From assembly GCA_028822645.1 (NCBI GenBank), contig JAPKDG010000019.1, positions 1 to 36,928 of the forward strand: 36,928 bases of DNA, in the 5' to 3' direction. The notes under the pieces were generated by a model. The model was not told where the DNA came from. It was given only the letters and a program-made list of their open reading frames with translations, and ran no database searches. The stretch's first letter is position 1; each line of letters begins with the position of its first letter. Made by a program: the position numbers and the translations under genes. This document shows positions 19,207-27,347 of the stretch, piece after piece. The DNA is from Longimicrobiales bacterium (GTDB taxonomy: Bacteria > Gemmatimonadota > Gemmatimonadetes > Longimicrobiales > Gaopeijiaceae).

Positions 19207-19836
19207 TTGGCTCTAATTCTTTCTTTTAATGGAAAATCTCCAAAGATTTCCAAATCTGCATTTATTGCTCCAACGGCCGTAATAGTCGGTGACGTAGAAA
19301 TTGGAAAAAATGCCAGCATTTGGTTTGGAGCAGTCCTTCGCGGTGATCACCCAGAGCACAGTATCGTTATCGGGGCAAGCACAAGTGTACAAGAAAATGC
19401 TGTGGTCCACGTGGGAAGATCAGCACCCACCTTAGTAGGAGAGAATGTAACAGTAGGTCATGGAGCCAAATTCGAGAGTTGCTCTATCGGAGACAGAACC
19501 ATAATCGGTATGAATGCTGTAATTCTACAAAATGTGATTATCGGATCCGAGTGTATAATTGCTGCTAATTCCGTGGTTTTAGAGGAAACACATATAAAAG
19601 ATAGAAGTGTTGTGGCAGGTGTTCCTGGCACCATTAGGAAGACAATCTCTGGATCGTCTGCCCAATGGATGAAAGATGGAGGCGAACACTACGTGCACCT
19701 ATCCAGAGCCTACATGGCGGAAGGCATCGGAACAGCACCGATGACCTGCGAGCTCTGTGGAGGGCCAACCCTAGAGCGTCACTGCAAAATTATGTGCCAA
19801 GTCTGTGGCTACCAAAGGGATTGTTCAGACCCTTAA
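19207..19836 (+). CDS. Gamma-carbonic-anhydrase-like protein with C-terminal zinc ribbon
   Basis: This is a left-handed beta-helix hexapeptide-repeat protein of 209 residues starting at TTG 19207; the N-terminus ALILSFNGKSPKI matches the family. Metal-ligand positions are H68 (AVVHVGR) and H85 (VGHGAKFES). The third family histidine, normally in an LHGC context, is glutamate here (E90, KFESC). The LxGVPG-type end is seen at 157-161. After a helical segment comes a four-cysteine ribbon with C181/C184 and C197/C200, plus extra C193 and C206 (RHCKIMCQVCGYQRDCSDP). Carbonic anhydrase activity is therefore uncertain, and a zinc-dependent scaffold role is possible. It lies 16 bp after the CorC-like gene. 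Confidence 0.88.
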   Translation: MALILSFNGKSPKISKSAFIAPTAVIVGDVEIGKNASIWFGAVLRGDHPEHSIVIGASTSVQENAVVHVGRSAPTLVGENVTVGHGAKFESCSIGDRTIIGMNAVILQNVIIGSECIIAANSVVLEETHIKDRSVVAGVPGTIRKTISGSSAQWMKDGGEHYVHLSRAYMAEGIGTAPMTCELCGGPTLERHCKIMCQVCGYQRDCSDP

Positions 19837-19853
19837 TGAAGCTTTGAATCTGG

Positions 19854-20621
19854 CTATTTATTAGCTAGTAGATACAATAGTGTAGATCCTGCCACCCCAG
19901 CGTTCAAAGACTCTACATTAGAGGACATGGGGATTGATATCCTCGTAGACACCTCCGAAGCACTAGGTCTGACTCCTTTCGTTTCGTTTCCGACTAGGAG
20001 GGCCCAAGGAGTCTGTACGTGGAATTCAGCGATGTCTTCCCCCCCCATATCAGCTGCAAGGACTGTTATAGAATGCTCTTGCAGCCAAGTTGTAACATTC
20101 TTCCATGATTCAGAAAATAAATGAGAGTGAAAGATAGTACCTGCCGAAGCTCTGACTACCTTGGGGTTCCAAAAATCAACAGTACCTTCAAGGCTGATGA
20201 CCACGGAAATATCAAATGCCCTGGCTGCCCTAATGAGAGTCCCTAGATTTCCTGGATCCTGAATCCCATCAATAACGAGAACTGTAGATGTTGTTTCGAC
20301 GGAGAAGCTAGACAGTCCATTCCTTGGTTCAACACATACTAACAAAACCCCTTGGGAGTTCTCAGTATCAGAAATAGTGTCCAACTCAGCGTCACTCACA
20401 TTTCTTATCTTAGTTGAGCCATTGTCCAGAGTGGCTGCTAGTTGCTTACCCCTAAGAGTGTCACACAGTTTAGGGGATCGTACACAGAAAGAAACTTCAA
20501 TATCAGCCGACAGTGCTTCATCAACTGTTCGAATTCCCTCAACCAATACTAATTTTTCCTTGGAACGCCCCCTAGGGCGCTTCAAAGTTAAAATTAATTG
20601 TTTTTCGCTCTTGCTTAGCAT
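19854..20621 (-). CDS. SpoU/TrmH-family RNA 2'-O-methyltransferase
   Basis: This is a 255-residue SPOUT methyltransferase. The three family motifs are visible: DGIQDPGNLGTLIRAA (motif 1), LLVGNETKGV (motif 2) and ISIPMSSNVESLNAGVAGST (motif 3), which form the knotted SAM site. The first 90 residues are an L30e-like RNA-binding domain (LVLVEGIRTVDEAL). It most resembles the rRNA-directed RlmB/TsnR group, but the target nucleotide is not deducible. It is convergent with the carbonic-anhydrase-like gene (17-bp gap) and divergent from thiD with only 26 bp between starts, so promoter elements must lie in coding DNA. Confidence 0.92.
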   Translation of the reverse strand: MLSKSEKQLILTLKRPRGRSKEKLVLVEGIRTVDEALSADIEVSFCVRSPKLCDTLRGKQLAATLDNGSTKIRNVSDAELDTISDTENSQGVLLVCVEPRNGLSSFSVETTSTVLVIDGIQDPGNLGTLIRAARAFDISVVISLEGTVDFWNPKVVRASAGTIFHSHLFSESWKNVTTWLQEHSITVLAADMGGEDIAEFHVQTPWALLVGNETKGVRPSASEVSTRISIPMSSNVESLNAGVAGSTLLYLLANK

Positions 20622-20647
20622 AGAATTTCCCGCGAGAGTGTGTACTT

Positions 20648-21466
20648 ATGGATAACTCAATTCCTGTAGCATTGACAATCGCTGGCAGTGATAGTAGCGG
20701 AGGTTCAGGGATCCAGGCTGACCTCAAGACTTTTCAGATGTTTGGAGTCTACGGATGCAGTGCATTGACCTGTGTCACCGCACAGAACACCCAGGAGATA
20801 ACTAGTTGCCAGTGTCTTCCCACCAAACTCCTACAAGATCAACTCGAGGCCATCCTTACAGACATCGAACCATCTGCCCTAAAGTCTGGCATGTTGGGAA
20901 CAGCAGCCTTAGTCCAAGTAGCAGTAGACGTGATCAGCGGTAGTCAGCTAGAGAACTACGTTCTAGATCCAGTCATCGTCTCTACGAGTGGGCACCCTCT
21001 CCTCGATGACGAGGGTTGTGAGTTACTGCGGGACAAGCTCATCCCCTTAGCAACGATTGTGACTCCAAACCTACAAGAAGCCCGAAAACTAACTGGCTAC
21101 GATATTGCTAGCCCGGAAGAACTGAAGGTGGCAGGTAGAGAGTTTCTTCGGATGGGAGCGTCCGCAGTCCTCATGAAAGGAGGGCACTTCAAAGGTGGTA
21201 CAGCAGTTGACCTCTTACTCACCGATAAACTAGAAGAACTCTGGTCACGACCACTTTTGGCAACTACAGCCGGCCATGGTACTGGCTGCACCCTGTCCGC
21301 CGCCTTAGCAGCAGAACTAGCAAAAGGAACGGGGATCTATGATGCCACCGACAAAGCGATATCCTTTGTAAACAGAGCCCTCGCCACCTCTCCCATGTTA
21401 GGGAAAGGCTCTAGTCCCATCAACCATTTTGTCGACGTAGACCATAAATCTCCTGACTCAGAGTAA
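20648..21466 (+). CDS. thiD: Hydroxymethylpyrimidine/phosphomethylpyrimidine kinase
   Basis: ThiD phosphorylates HMP and HMP-phosphate to supply ThiE with its pyrimidine substrate. The ribokinase-fold protein of 272 residues has TIAGSDSSGGSGIQADLKTF at the N-terminus (substrate pocket), LKSGMLG, a VLMKGGHF strand and the anion hole/catalytic motif GHGTGCTLSAALAAELAKG. The final bases overlap the convergent selenoprotein gene by 9 bp. Confidence 0.96.
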   Translation: MDNSIPVALTIAGSDSSGGSGIQADLKTFQMFGVYGCSALTCVTAQNTQEITSCQCLPTKLLQDQLEAILTDIEPSALKSGMLGTAALVQVAVDVISGSQLENYVLDPVIVSTSGHPLLDDEGCELLRDKLIPLATIVTPNLQEARKLTGYDIASPEELKVAGREFLRMGASAVLMKGGHFKGGTAVDLLLTDKLEELWSRPLLATTAGHGTGCTLSAALAAELAKGTGIYDATDKAISFVNRALATSPMLGKGSSPINHFVDVDHKSPDSE

Positions 21467-21808
21467 GACAGAAGTAAACATCTCCTGACTGTAGCCCACT
21501 AGTAATGAACCGCCAACCTTGATAGTCGGCGCTCTCAATTTTCCAGATGGACCCAAAAGAAGCCTTAAGAGTTCAGGCTCTTCGGTAGTATCCTTTGTCA
21601 GATCCAGGTCCACGATCTTACGACCTTTCGCCACATATATCATCTCAACGTCTTTCAGTACAGAAAGAGCATCCGATCCTTCAAGCGGCTCTTTGGTGGC
21701 ATTTCGAACTAAACCATCAGAAATGTCATGCGTTGCAAGAAACTCTTGCGTACGTTTGCAACTGGTTCAACCAGGCCTATGGTATCTCCACTCCAGTGTC
21801 TTTGCCAT
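21458..21808 (-). CDS. ArsC/Spx-family selenoprotein with UxxC active site (in-frame TGA read as selenocysteine)
   Basis: Reading from ATG 21808, the frame runs 13 codons (ending YHRPG), meets TGA at 21769-21767, and continues TSCKRTQEFLATHD without another stop to TGA 21460-21458: 116 residues. The motif G-TGA-T-S-C-K aligns with the CxxC of Spx/ArsC-like thioredoxin-fold proteins (Spx has CTSCRKA). The C-terminal half keeps the family's KLRAPTIKVGGSLLVGYSQE segment, including the cis-Pro loop. Sequence on both sides of the TGA is conserved-looking protein in one frame, and a SECIS-like hairpin lies just downstream. TGA serves as a normal stop for many neighbours, so a changed genetic code is excluded. 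The likely role is a selenol-based thiol/arsenate-type oxidoreductase. A TGC/TGT sequencing error or a pseudogene is the alternative. The ribosome site is weak. Confidence 0.8.
21731..21754 (-). promoter_or_regulatory. Bacterial SECIS-like stem-loop
   Basis: On the minus strand the stem GCAAGA (21749-21744) / TCTTGC (21740-21735) closes a GTT triloop (21743-21741). Three more pairs, CGT (21754-21752) with ACG (21733-21731), lie below an AC/A internal loop. The loop G is 23 nt after the TGA. Known bacterial SECIS elements have a G in the first two apical-loop positions, a small loop, and lie about 16-37 nt after UGA, so this fits. A competing larger pairing, GTTGCAA with TTGCAAC, spans the same region. 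Confidence 0.65.
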
Positions 21809-21984
21809 TTCCACATTCTCACATTTAAGATAAAACCAAGGACGAGCAACGAACCAAGGATAAAACAACCTGCATTCAAGGGAAACCCAAGTAATTCTGA
21901 AATCAACCAAAGAGCTTCTATCTGTTTTCCAACAATCAGCTTAATTTATATAGGTATCATAAATTTAATATGGAGAGATTAAAG

Positions 21985-23157
21985 ATGGTTCGAATCAAAT
22001 GGGTGTTTCTTCTTGCTGTAGTTACATTGGCAATGCGGGTTCCAGCCTCAGGCCAGGACCTCAACCTCCGATCTGCATTATATGATTACAAATTGACCAC
22101 AGTAGCCGAAGGACTGGTTAACCCTTGGTCAATGGCCTTCCTGCCCAACGGGGACATATTAATCACGGAGCGCCCAGGCCGTCTTCGACTCATACAAAAT
22201 GGAAAACTTCTTCCTGAACCGATAACTGGAGTACCTGAAGTAGTAGCTCAAGGCCAAGGCGGTTTATTCGATGTACTCCTGCACCCTGATTTTGAGAACA
22301 ACCAAACGATCTATCTAAGTTTTTCTAAGCCCCTATCTGGCGGTACCCAGTCCACTACAGCTGTAGTCAGGGCCCGCTTCCAAAACAACCGACTAACTGG
22401 ATTAGATGAAATTTTTGAAGCAGTCTCCAGGGGACGTGGGCACTATGGTGGACGATTAGCATTCGATAGTGATGGCTATATTTATATCACAGCTGGTGAC
22501 AGACAGGTACCATCTACGGGCGATCTCGAGGCACATCCCTCTCAAGACCTCTCCAATCACCACGGTGTTGTCGTCAGACTCCACGACGATGGAAGAATAC
22601 CAGATGACAATCCTTTCGCAGGTCAATCGGGGATACTTCCCGAAATTTGGAGCTATGGACATAGAAATCCCCAAGGTCTCGCAATCGACAAAAATACCAA
22701 CGATGTCTGGATTAATGAACACGGCCCCCAAGGAGGAGACGAGTTAAATTTAATCGCTCCAGGTCTTAACTACGGCTGGCCAGTCATAGGGTATGGGGTC
22801 AACTACAGCAGTGGCCTAGCTATCCACAAAGGTACTCACGACAAGGACATGAAATCTCCAAATCATTTTTGGATACCGTCCATAGCCACGTCGGGATTGA
22901 TGATATACACTGGAGACCGCTTCCCCGAATGGAAGGGCAATATTTTTGTTGGAGGAATGGCTGGGCAACAACTAGCACGCTTAACCCTCCTTGACCAACG
23001 AATCGTAGAGGAGGAAACCTTAGTCAAGCAACAAGGAAGAATTCGAGATGTGCGCCAGGGCCTAGATGGTTACATCTATTTAGCTATCGAGGATAGGGGA
23101 GGCGCTCCTACTTCCATCCTCAGGATGGAACCTCTGATGGAAGAAATGCCTCGCTAA
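21985..23157 (+). CDS. Secreted PQQ-dependent aldose sugar dehydrogenase-like protein
   Basis: I choose ATG 21985 because GGAG stands 8 nt upstream; ATG 21970 is in frame but has no ribosome site and includes that GGAG. The product (390 residues) has a cleavable signal of about 24 residues (VRIKWVFLLAVVTLAMRVPASG). The rest is a six-bladed beta-propeller of the GSDH/YliI family: NPWSMAFLPNGDILITERPG, GHYGGRLAFDSDGYIYITAGD with the likely catalytic His, SYGHRNPQGLAID, NEHGPQGGDELN and GLNYGWP. These proteins oxidise sugars with PQQ in the periplasm or outside the cell. Substrate and PQQ dependence are inferred by family. It is divergent from the selenoprotein gene. Confidence 0.92.
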   Translation: MVRIKWVFLLAVVTLAMRVPASGQDLNLRSALYDYKLTTVAEGLVNPWSMAFLPNGDILITERPGRLRLIQNGKLLPEPITGVPEVVAQGQGGLFDVLLHPDFENNQTIYLSFSKPLSGGTQSTTAVVRARFQNNRLTGLDEIFEAVSRGRGHYGGRLAFDSDGYIYITAGDRQVPSTGDLEAHPSQDLSNHHGVVVRLHDDGRIPDDNPFAGQSGILPEIWSYGHRNPQGLAIDKNTNDVWINEHGPQGGDELNLIAPGLNYGWPVIGYGVNYSSGLAIHKGTHDKDMKSPNHFWIPSIATSGLMIYTGDRFPEWKGNIFVGGMAGQQLARLTLLDQRIVEEETLVKQQGRIRDVRQGLDGYIYLAIEDRGGAPTSILRMEPLMEEMPR

Positions 23158-23248
23158 CAAGTCAAAACATTAAGTGAGGGGCACCCTTTCTATAGCGACA
23201 GTTCCTCAGAATGACCTTTAAAATCAGGTTTGACCACATAATCCTTCC

Positions 23249-23276
23249 CAAGGTGGCAGTATACCCTGCCACCTTG
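23249..23276 (+). terminator. Strong hairpin after the sugar dehydrogenase gene
   Basis: CAAGGTGGCAG / CTGCCACCTTG is an 11-bp perfect stem with a 6-nt loop (TATACC), followed by ACATGTTTTAAC. The weak T-run makes it a plausible but not textbook terminator for the gene ending at 23157. The rest of 23158-23431 shows no convincing gene and no CIRCE (HrcA) operator before dnaK. Confidence 0.5.
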
Positions 23277-23431
23277 ACATGTTTTAACGGAAACACCGTC
23301 ACTTTGGCCCTAAGATTGCCCCAAATTTTAGGCATGATCATTGCTCTATAACCGATACACACATCCACCTTATCCATGGGTGTAAAAATTTAGCCTCAAG
23401 GTCATAGTACGTTTAAATATAAGGAGCAGGT

Positions 23432-25345
23432 ATGGGAAAAGTTATAGGTATAGATCTAGGAACGACCAACTCTGTAGTAGCTGTTATGGAGGGTGGCGAA
23501 CCGGTAGTAATCCCCAATTCAGAGGGCGGCAGAACAACCCCATCAGTTGTAGCGTTCACCAAAGAGAAGGAACGTCTGGTTGGCCAAGTAGCTCGCCGGC
23601 AAGCTATCACTAATCCTGAAAATACTATTTTTTCGATCAAGCGATTCATGGGTCGGAAGGGATCAGAAGTGACTGAAGAACAAAAACTTGTTCCCTATAC
23701 TGTATCCACTGATTCTAAGGGGCTTGTAGAAGTTACTATCCCCAATGGGGACGAAAGTCTCTCCCCTCCTGAAATTTCGGCCATGATACTTCAGAAAATG
23801 CGCCAAACTGCCGAGGATTATCTGGGGAGCAAAGTCGATCAAGCGGTTATAACAGTACCCGCCTACTTTGATGATGCTCAACGGCAAGCCACTAAAGACG
23901 CCGGAAAGGTTGCCGGACTAGACGTCCTCCGAATCATTAATGAACCAACAGCCGCTGCCCTAGCGTACGGACTGGATAAAGAGGCCGACGAAAAAATCGC
24001 AGTATTCGATCTGGGTGGAGGTACTTACGACATCTCCATCTTAGATTTAGGCGATGGAGTATTCGAAGTAAAATCCACCAATGGGGATACTCACTTAGGT
24101 GGTGACGATTTTGATCAGAGAATTATTAATTGGTTAGTGACAGAATTTAAAAAAGACCAAGGGATAGACTTATCTCAAGATCCTATGGCACTCCAGAGAC
24201 TAAAGGAAGCAGCCGAAAAAGCCAAGATGGAATTATCTTCCACTCAACAAACAGATATCAATCTTCCTTTTATTACCGCAACACAAGATGGCCCAAAACA
24301 TATGAACTACAGTATGTCTCGGGCTAAATTTGAACAATTAGCTGACGACCTGATCCAAAGAACGATACCTCCGATGGAAAAAGCACTTAGTGACGCTAAA
24401 ATGAAGGCTTCGGAAATCGATCAGGTGATCCTTGTCGGTGGTTCGACCCGAATACCTAAGATTCAACAAATTGTAAAAGAATTTTTCGGTAAAGAACCGC
24501 ATAAAGGAGTTAATCCTGACGAAGTGGTCGGCCTTGGTGCTTGCATACAAGGTGGAATTTTAGCCGGTGATGTCACTGATGTACTTCTACTGGACGTCAC
24601 ACCACTTTCACTCGGAATAGAGACTCTCGGGAGTGTGATGACTGCACTCATACCTCGAAATACCACAATCCCAACCGAAAAAACAGAAATTTTTTCAACT
24701 GCGGAAGACAACCAGACAGTTGTAGAAATCCATGTCCTCCAAGGTGAACGAAAAATGGCACTTGATAACAAGACTATTGGGAAATTCCAGCTGACTGGGA
24801 TCCCTCCAGCACCAAGAGGAATGCCTCAAGTACAGGTGACTTTCGACATCGATGCGAATGGGATTCTAAACGTTTCTGCAAAAGATAACGCGACTGGTAA
24901 AGAGCAGAAAATCCGTATAGAATCTTCGAGTGGGTTGTCTGATTCAGAAATTGACAAAATGGTCAAAGACGCCGAAGCCCACGCCACTGAAGATGAAGAA
25001 ATTCGGGAACTGGTAGATGCTCGCAATCAGCTGGATTCACTTGTTTACCAAGTAGAAAAAGACTCTTCCGAATGGGACGATCAGATTTCCGAAGAGACTA
25101 AACAGAGCCTCGAGGAATCCTTAGATTCGGCAAAAACTACTCTAAGCAATTCTGAGACCAACTCGAATGCAAACGACCTAAACACATCCCGTGACAATCT
25201 GATGCAGGCTTTCAGCACGGCAGGGCAGGAAATGTACGAAAAACAGGCCGCTTCTGCTGAGGAAGGCGAAGGTACACCTGAAGATCAAGACAAAGATGAA
25301 GATGAAGATGATGTCGTTGAGGCAGATTACGAAATAGTGGAATAA
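23432..25345 (+). CDS. dnaK: Chaperone DnaK (Hsp70)
   Basis: The 637-residue Hsp70 starts with [20 protein letters not shown]. The ATPase domain motifs are [12 protein letters not shown] and [12 protein letters not shown]. The linker [16 protein letters not shown] leads into the substrate-binding domain, then an acidic tail ([15 protein letters not shown]). It refolds and holds clients with DnaJ and GrpE, neither of which is adjacent here. GGAG lies 6 nt before the ATG. No CIRCE element and no clear heat-shock sigma promoter is visible upstream. Confidence 0.99.
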   Translation: MGKVIGIDLGTTNSVVAVMEGGEPVVIPNSEGGRTTPSVVAFTKEKERLVGQVARRQAITNPENTIFSIKRFMGRKGSEVTEEQKLVPYTVSTDSKGLVEVTIPNGDESLSPPEISAMILQKMRQTAEDYLGSKVDQAVITVPAYFDDAQRQATKDAGKVAGLDVLRIINEPTAAALAYGLDKEADEKIAVFDLGGGTYDISILDLGDGVFEVKSTNGDTHLGGDDFDQRIINWLVTEFKKDQGIDLSQDPMALQRLKEAAEKAKMELSSTQQTDINLPFITATQDGPKHMNYSMSRAKFEQLADDLIQRTIPPMEKALSDAKMKASEIDQVILVGGSTRIPKIQQIVKEFFGKEPHKGVNPDEVVGLGACIQGGILAGDVTDVLLLDVTPLSLGIETLGSVMTALIPRNTTIPTEKTEIFSTAEDNQTVVEIHVLQGERKMALDNKTIGKFQLTGIPPAPRGMPQVQVTFDIDANGILNVSAKDNATGKEQKIRIESSSGLSDSEIDKMVKDAEAHATEDEEIRELVDARNQLDSLVYQVEKDSSEWDDQISEETKQSLEESLDSAKTTLSNSETNSNANDLNTSRDNLMQAFSTAGQEMYEKQAASAEEGEGTPEDQDKDEDEDDVVEADYEIVE

Positions 25346-25384
25346 AACAAATAGAGGTACCTTAACTTTAATTCTGGACAACAA

Positions 25385-25427
25385 AATACACGAGATGGGG
25401 GACCGAAAGGGTCCCATCTCGTGTATT
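25385..25427. terminator. 15-bp perfect hairpin downstream of dnaK
   Basis: AATACACGAGATGGG pairs perfectly with CCCATCTCGTGTATT (25413-25427). The inner GGACC-GAAA-GGGT region can add a short GAAA-capped helix. No T-tract follows on the plus strand, while on the minus strand the hairpin is followed by TTTTGTTG. It lies 40 bp after the dnaK stop and probably ends or stabilises the dnaK mRNA. Confidence 0.6.
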
Positions 25428-25511
25428 AGCTAAATTGCGACGAAAGATATGTTTTGATTAGAATCCTATTTAAGCACCAAAAGTGACGACAACATTAAGA
25501 GGACTTGACTG

Positions 25512-27065
25512 ATGTATGATCCACTCCGGAAAAAATTGAAAATCGCCTTAATCACCGTTTTTAGTTGCCTTTCAGGACTAGGGATAGCGTCTGGGATAGG
25601 ATGGACTACAGCACCTAGGAACGCCTTAGTCACCAGCAGTGAGGCTCAGATCCCGAATCAAGCCATACAACCTGCTTTGGATCTGAGCGATGCATTCGTG
25701 AACGTTGCTGAAACAGTGACACCTGCAGTGGTCAGGATTGAGGCACGAAAGCAAAGAGCTAGCCGCGGTAACCAAAATGTAAATCCTTTTTCTAATCCTT
25801 TTTTACGTCGAGAAGGAAATCCCCAGCCTCAACCCGACCAAGTTGCAGGTGGAAGTGGATTTATAGTTTCAGATGACGGATACATTCTGACTAACAACCA
25901 TGTGGTGACTGATGCAACGAGCCTCACGGTATTCCTCCAAGACCGTAGATCATTTACCGCAACCTTGGTCGGGCAAGACCCATTTACTGATGTTGCAGTG
26001 ATTAAGATTGAGGCAGAAAATTTGACCAAGCTTCATTTTGGAAATTCTGACAAACTTCGAGTAGGAGAATGGATCGTAGCTATTGGAAACCCTGGATTCG
26101 GAGGTACGAGCAGTCCCCTCGATTACACGGTAACTGTGGGTATAGTCAGCGCTATGGGGCGCCCCCTACAACTACTCCAAAGAGAACTCGCCCAAGACGA
26201 GGAAACCGCAATTAATCGTGGTTTCGCAATAGAAGATTTCATTCAAACTGATGCTGTGATTAATCCTGGAAATTCAGGAGGACCAATGGTCAACCTGAAA
26301 GGACAGGTAGTAGGCATCAATTCAGCTATCGCAAGTAGGACTGGCTTCTACCAGGGATACGGATTTGCGATTCCCATCGATCTCGCCCGTCGTGTCATGG
26401 AAGACTTAGTTGATTACGGTGCTGTGCGCCGGGCGTGGCTCGGAGTTGCCATGCGGCCCATTGACGCACTTTCAGCTGAAACTTACGGACTCCCTTCGAT
26501 TTCAGGTGTTGAACTAACACTCATAACAGAAAATGGCCCAGCAGAAGATTACGGTCTTCAGATATATGACGTCATCACAGAAGTCGATGCTGTTCCTATC
26601 GGACGAGTTGGACAACTGCAGCAAAATATAGCCATGAAAAGGCCTGGAGATGCTATAAGTGTTAGGGTCTATAGAAATGAACGCCCCATGGATGTGAAAA
26701 TCGTTTTGGGTCAAGCCCCACTACAAGCAAAACCAGAGATCGCCGAAGCATCTGGATCTGTACGTGAAGAGAGAATGGATGACAAATTAGGCCTGGCAAT
26801 TGAAGACATGACCCCCGAAAGTGCCACTGCCTTTGGTTATGAGGACGTCTCAGGAGCACTAATCACTCGAGTAGCAGTGAACGGACCAGCTGCCCGACGA
26901 GGAGTAAGCCCAGGTTGGAAAGTTGTTGAAATCAACAGAAAACCAATCTCAGATTCAGAAGAAGCCTATGGTGCCCTAAAAGACCTAGGCAACGGAGACA
27001 TAGTCACACTCCAGCTTGCAGCGCCGTCAGACACCAGGCAAATAATACATATTCGAATCCCCTAA
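25512..27065 (+). CDS. htrA: HtrA/DegP-family periplasmic serine protease
   Basis: This is a 517-residue protein with an N-terminal signal or anchor (about residues 9-30). The trypsin-like domain has catalytic His130 (TNNHVV), Asp160 (FTDVAVIKI) and Ser255 (NPGNSGGPMV). A PDZ domain follows at about 300-400 (AWLGVAMRPID) and a second at about 425-515 (KLGLAIEDMTPESA). It degrades or refolds misfolded proteins outside the cytoplasm. An AGAGGA ribosome site precedes the ATG. It follows dnaK within a proteostasis block but is separated by the hairpin at 25385, so it likely has its own promoter. Confidence 0.96.
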   Translation: MYDPLRKKLKIALITVFSCLSGLGIASGIGWTTAPRNALVTSSEAQIPNQAIQPALDLSDAFVNVAETVTPAVVRIEARKQRASRGNQNVNPFSNPFLRREGNPQPQPDQVAGGSGFIVSDDGYILTNNHVVTDATSLTVFLQDRRSFTATLVGQDPFTDVAVIKIEAENLTKLHFGNSDKLRVGEWIVAIGNPGFGGTSSPLDYTVTVGIVSAMGRPLQLLQRELAQDEETAINRGFAIEDFIQTDAVINPGNSGGPMVNLKGQVVGINSAIASRTGFYQGYGFAIPIDLARRVMEDLVDYGAVRRAWLGVAMRPIDALSAETYGLPSISGVELTLITENGPAEDYGLQIYDVITEVDAVPIGRVGQLQQNIAMKRPGDAISVRVYRNERPMDVKIVLGQAPLQAKPEIAEASGSVREERMDDKLGLAIEDMTPESATAFGYEDVSGALITRVAVNGPAARRGVSPGWKVVEINRKPISDSEEAYGALKDLGNGDIVTLQLAAPSDTRQIIHIRIP

Positions 27066-27091
27066 TAAACCTAAATAAACAGTATCATATC

Positions 27092-27127
27092 TAGGGCGTG
27101 CGCCTGCTTCTGTAGGTGTACGCCCTA
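27092..27127 (+). terminator. Terminator-like hairpin after htrA
   Basis: TAGGGCGTGCGCCT (27092-27105) pairs with AGGTGTACGCCCTA (27114-27127) over 14 bp with two G-T wobbles and an 8-nt loop, followed by ATATTTATTCT. Its position 26 bp after the htrA stop fits a rho-independent terminator. Confidence 0.65.
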
Positions 27128-27214
27128 ATATTTATTCTCAACGCTCTGTTGAAGGTATTTTCCAGCTCAGTTATCTTTCTTGGCTTCCCAGTAGAGCAGA
27201 TTCGGGTAGGTCTT

Positions 27215-27297
27215 GCGAAAGTGGCGGAACTGGTAGACGCGCAGGATTTAGGATCCTGTGGCTTCGTGCCGTGGGGGTTCGAGTCCCCCCTTTCGCA
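27215..27297 (+). tRNA. tRNA-Leu (anticodon UAG)
   Basis: The acceptor stem GCGAAAG pairs with CTTTCGC. The anticodon stem CAGGA/TCCTG encloses the loop TTTAGGA with anticodon TAG, decoding CUA/CUN. A long variable arm (GGCTTCGTGCC), typical of a class II tRNA, and the T-arm GGGGG-TTCGAGT-CCCCC are present. The discriminator base is A and CCA is not encoded. It sits between htrA and tig. Confidence 0.97.
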
Positions 27298-27347
27298 CTG
27301 TCATTTTTTTGACGGATATAAATTAGAGTGTAGGAAAATGGAGATTC

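Noticed and set aside
21458-21643. 61-residue frame read as a separate small protein
   Set aside because: It is only the C-terminal part of the selenoprotein; its ATG is an internal methionine without a ribosome site.
21709-21906. Minus-strand 65-residue frame with a hydrophobic segment, TTG start
   Set aside because: It overlaps the selenoprotein gene in another frame, has no ribosome site, and ends in non-membrane-like sequence. A possible small membrane protein cannot be fully excluded, but the selenoprotein frame explains the region better.
23162-23377. Minus-strand 71-residue frame before dnaK
   Set aside because: No motif, no ribosome site, and it covers the hairpin at 23249-23276.
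23300-23431. CIRCE/HrcA operator before dnaK
   Set aside because: No TTAGCACTC-N9-GAGTGCTAA match is present.
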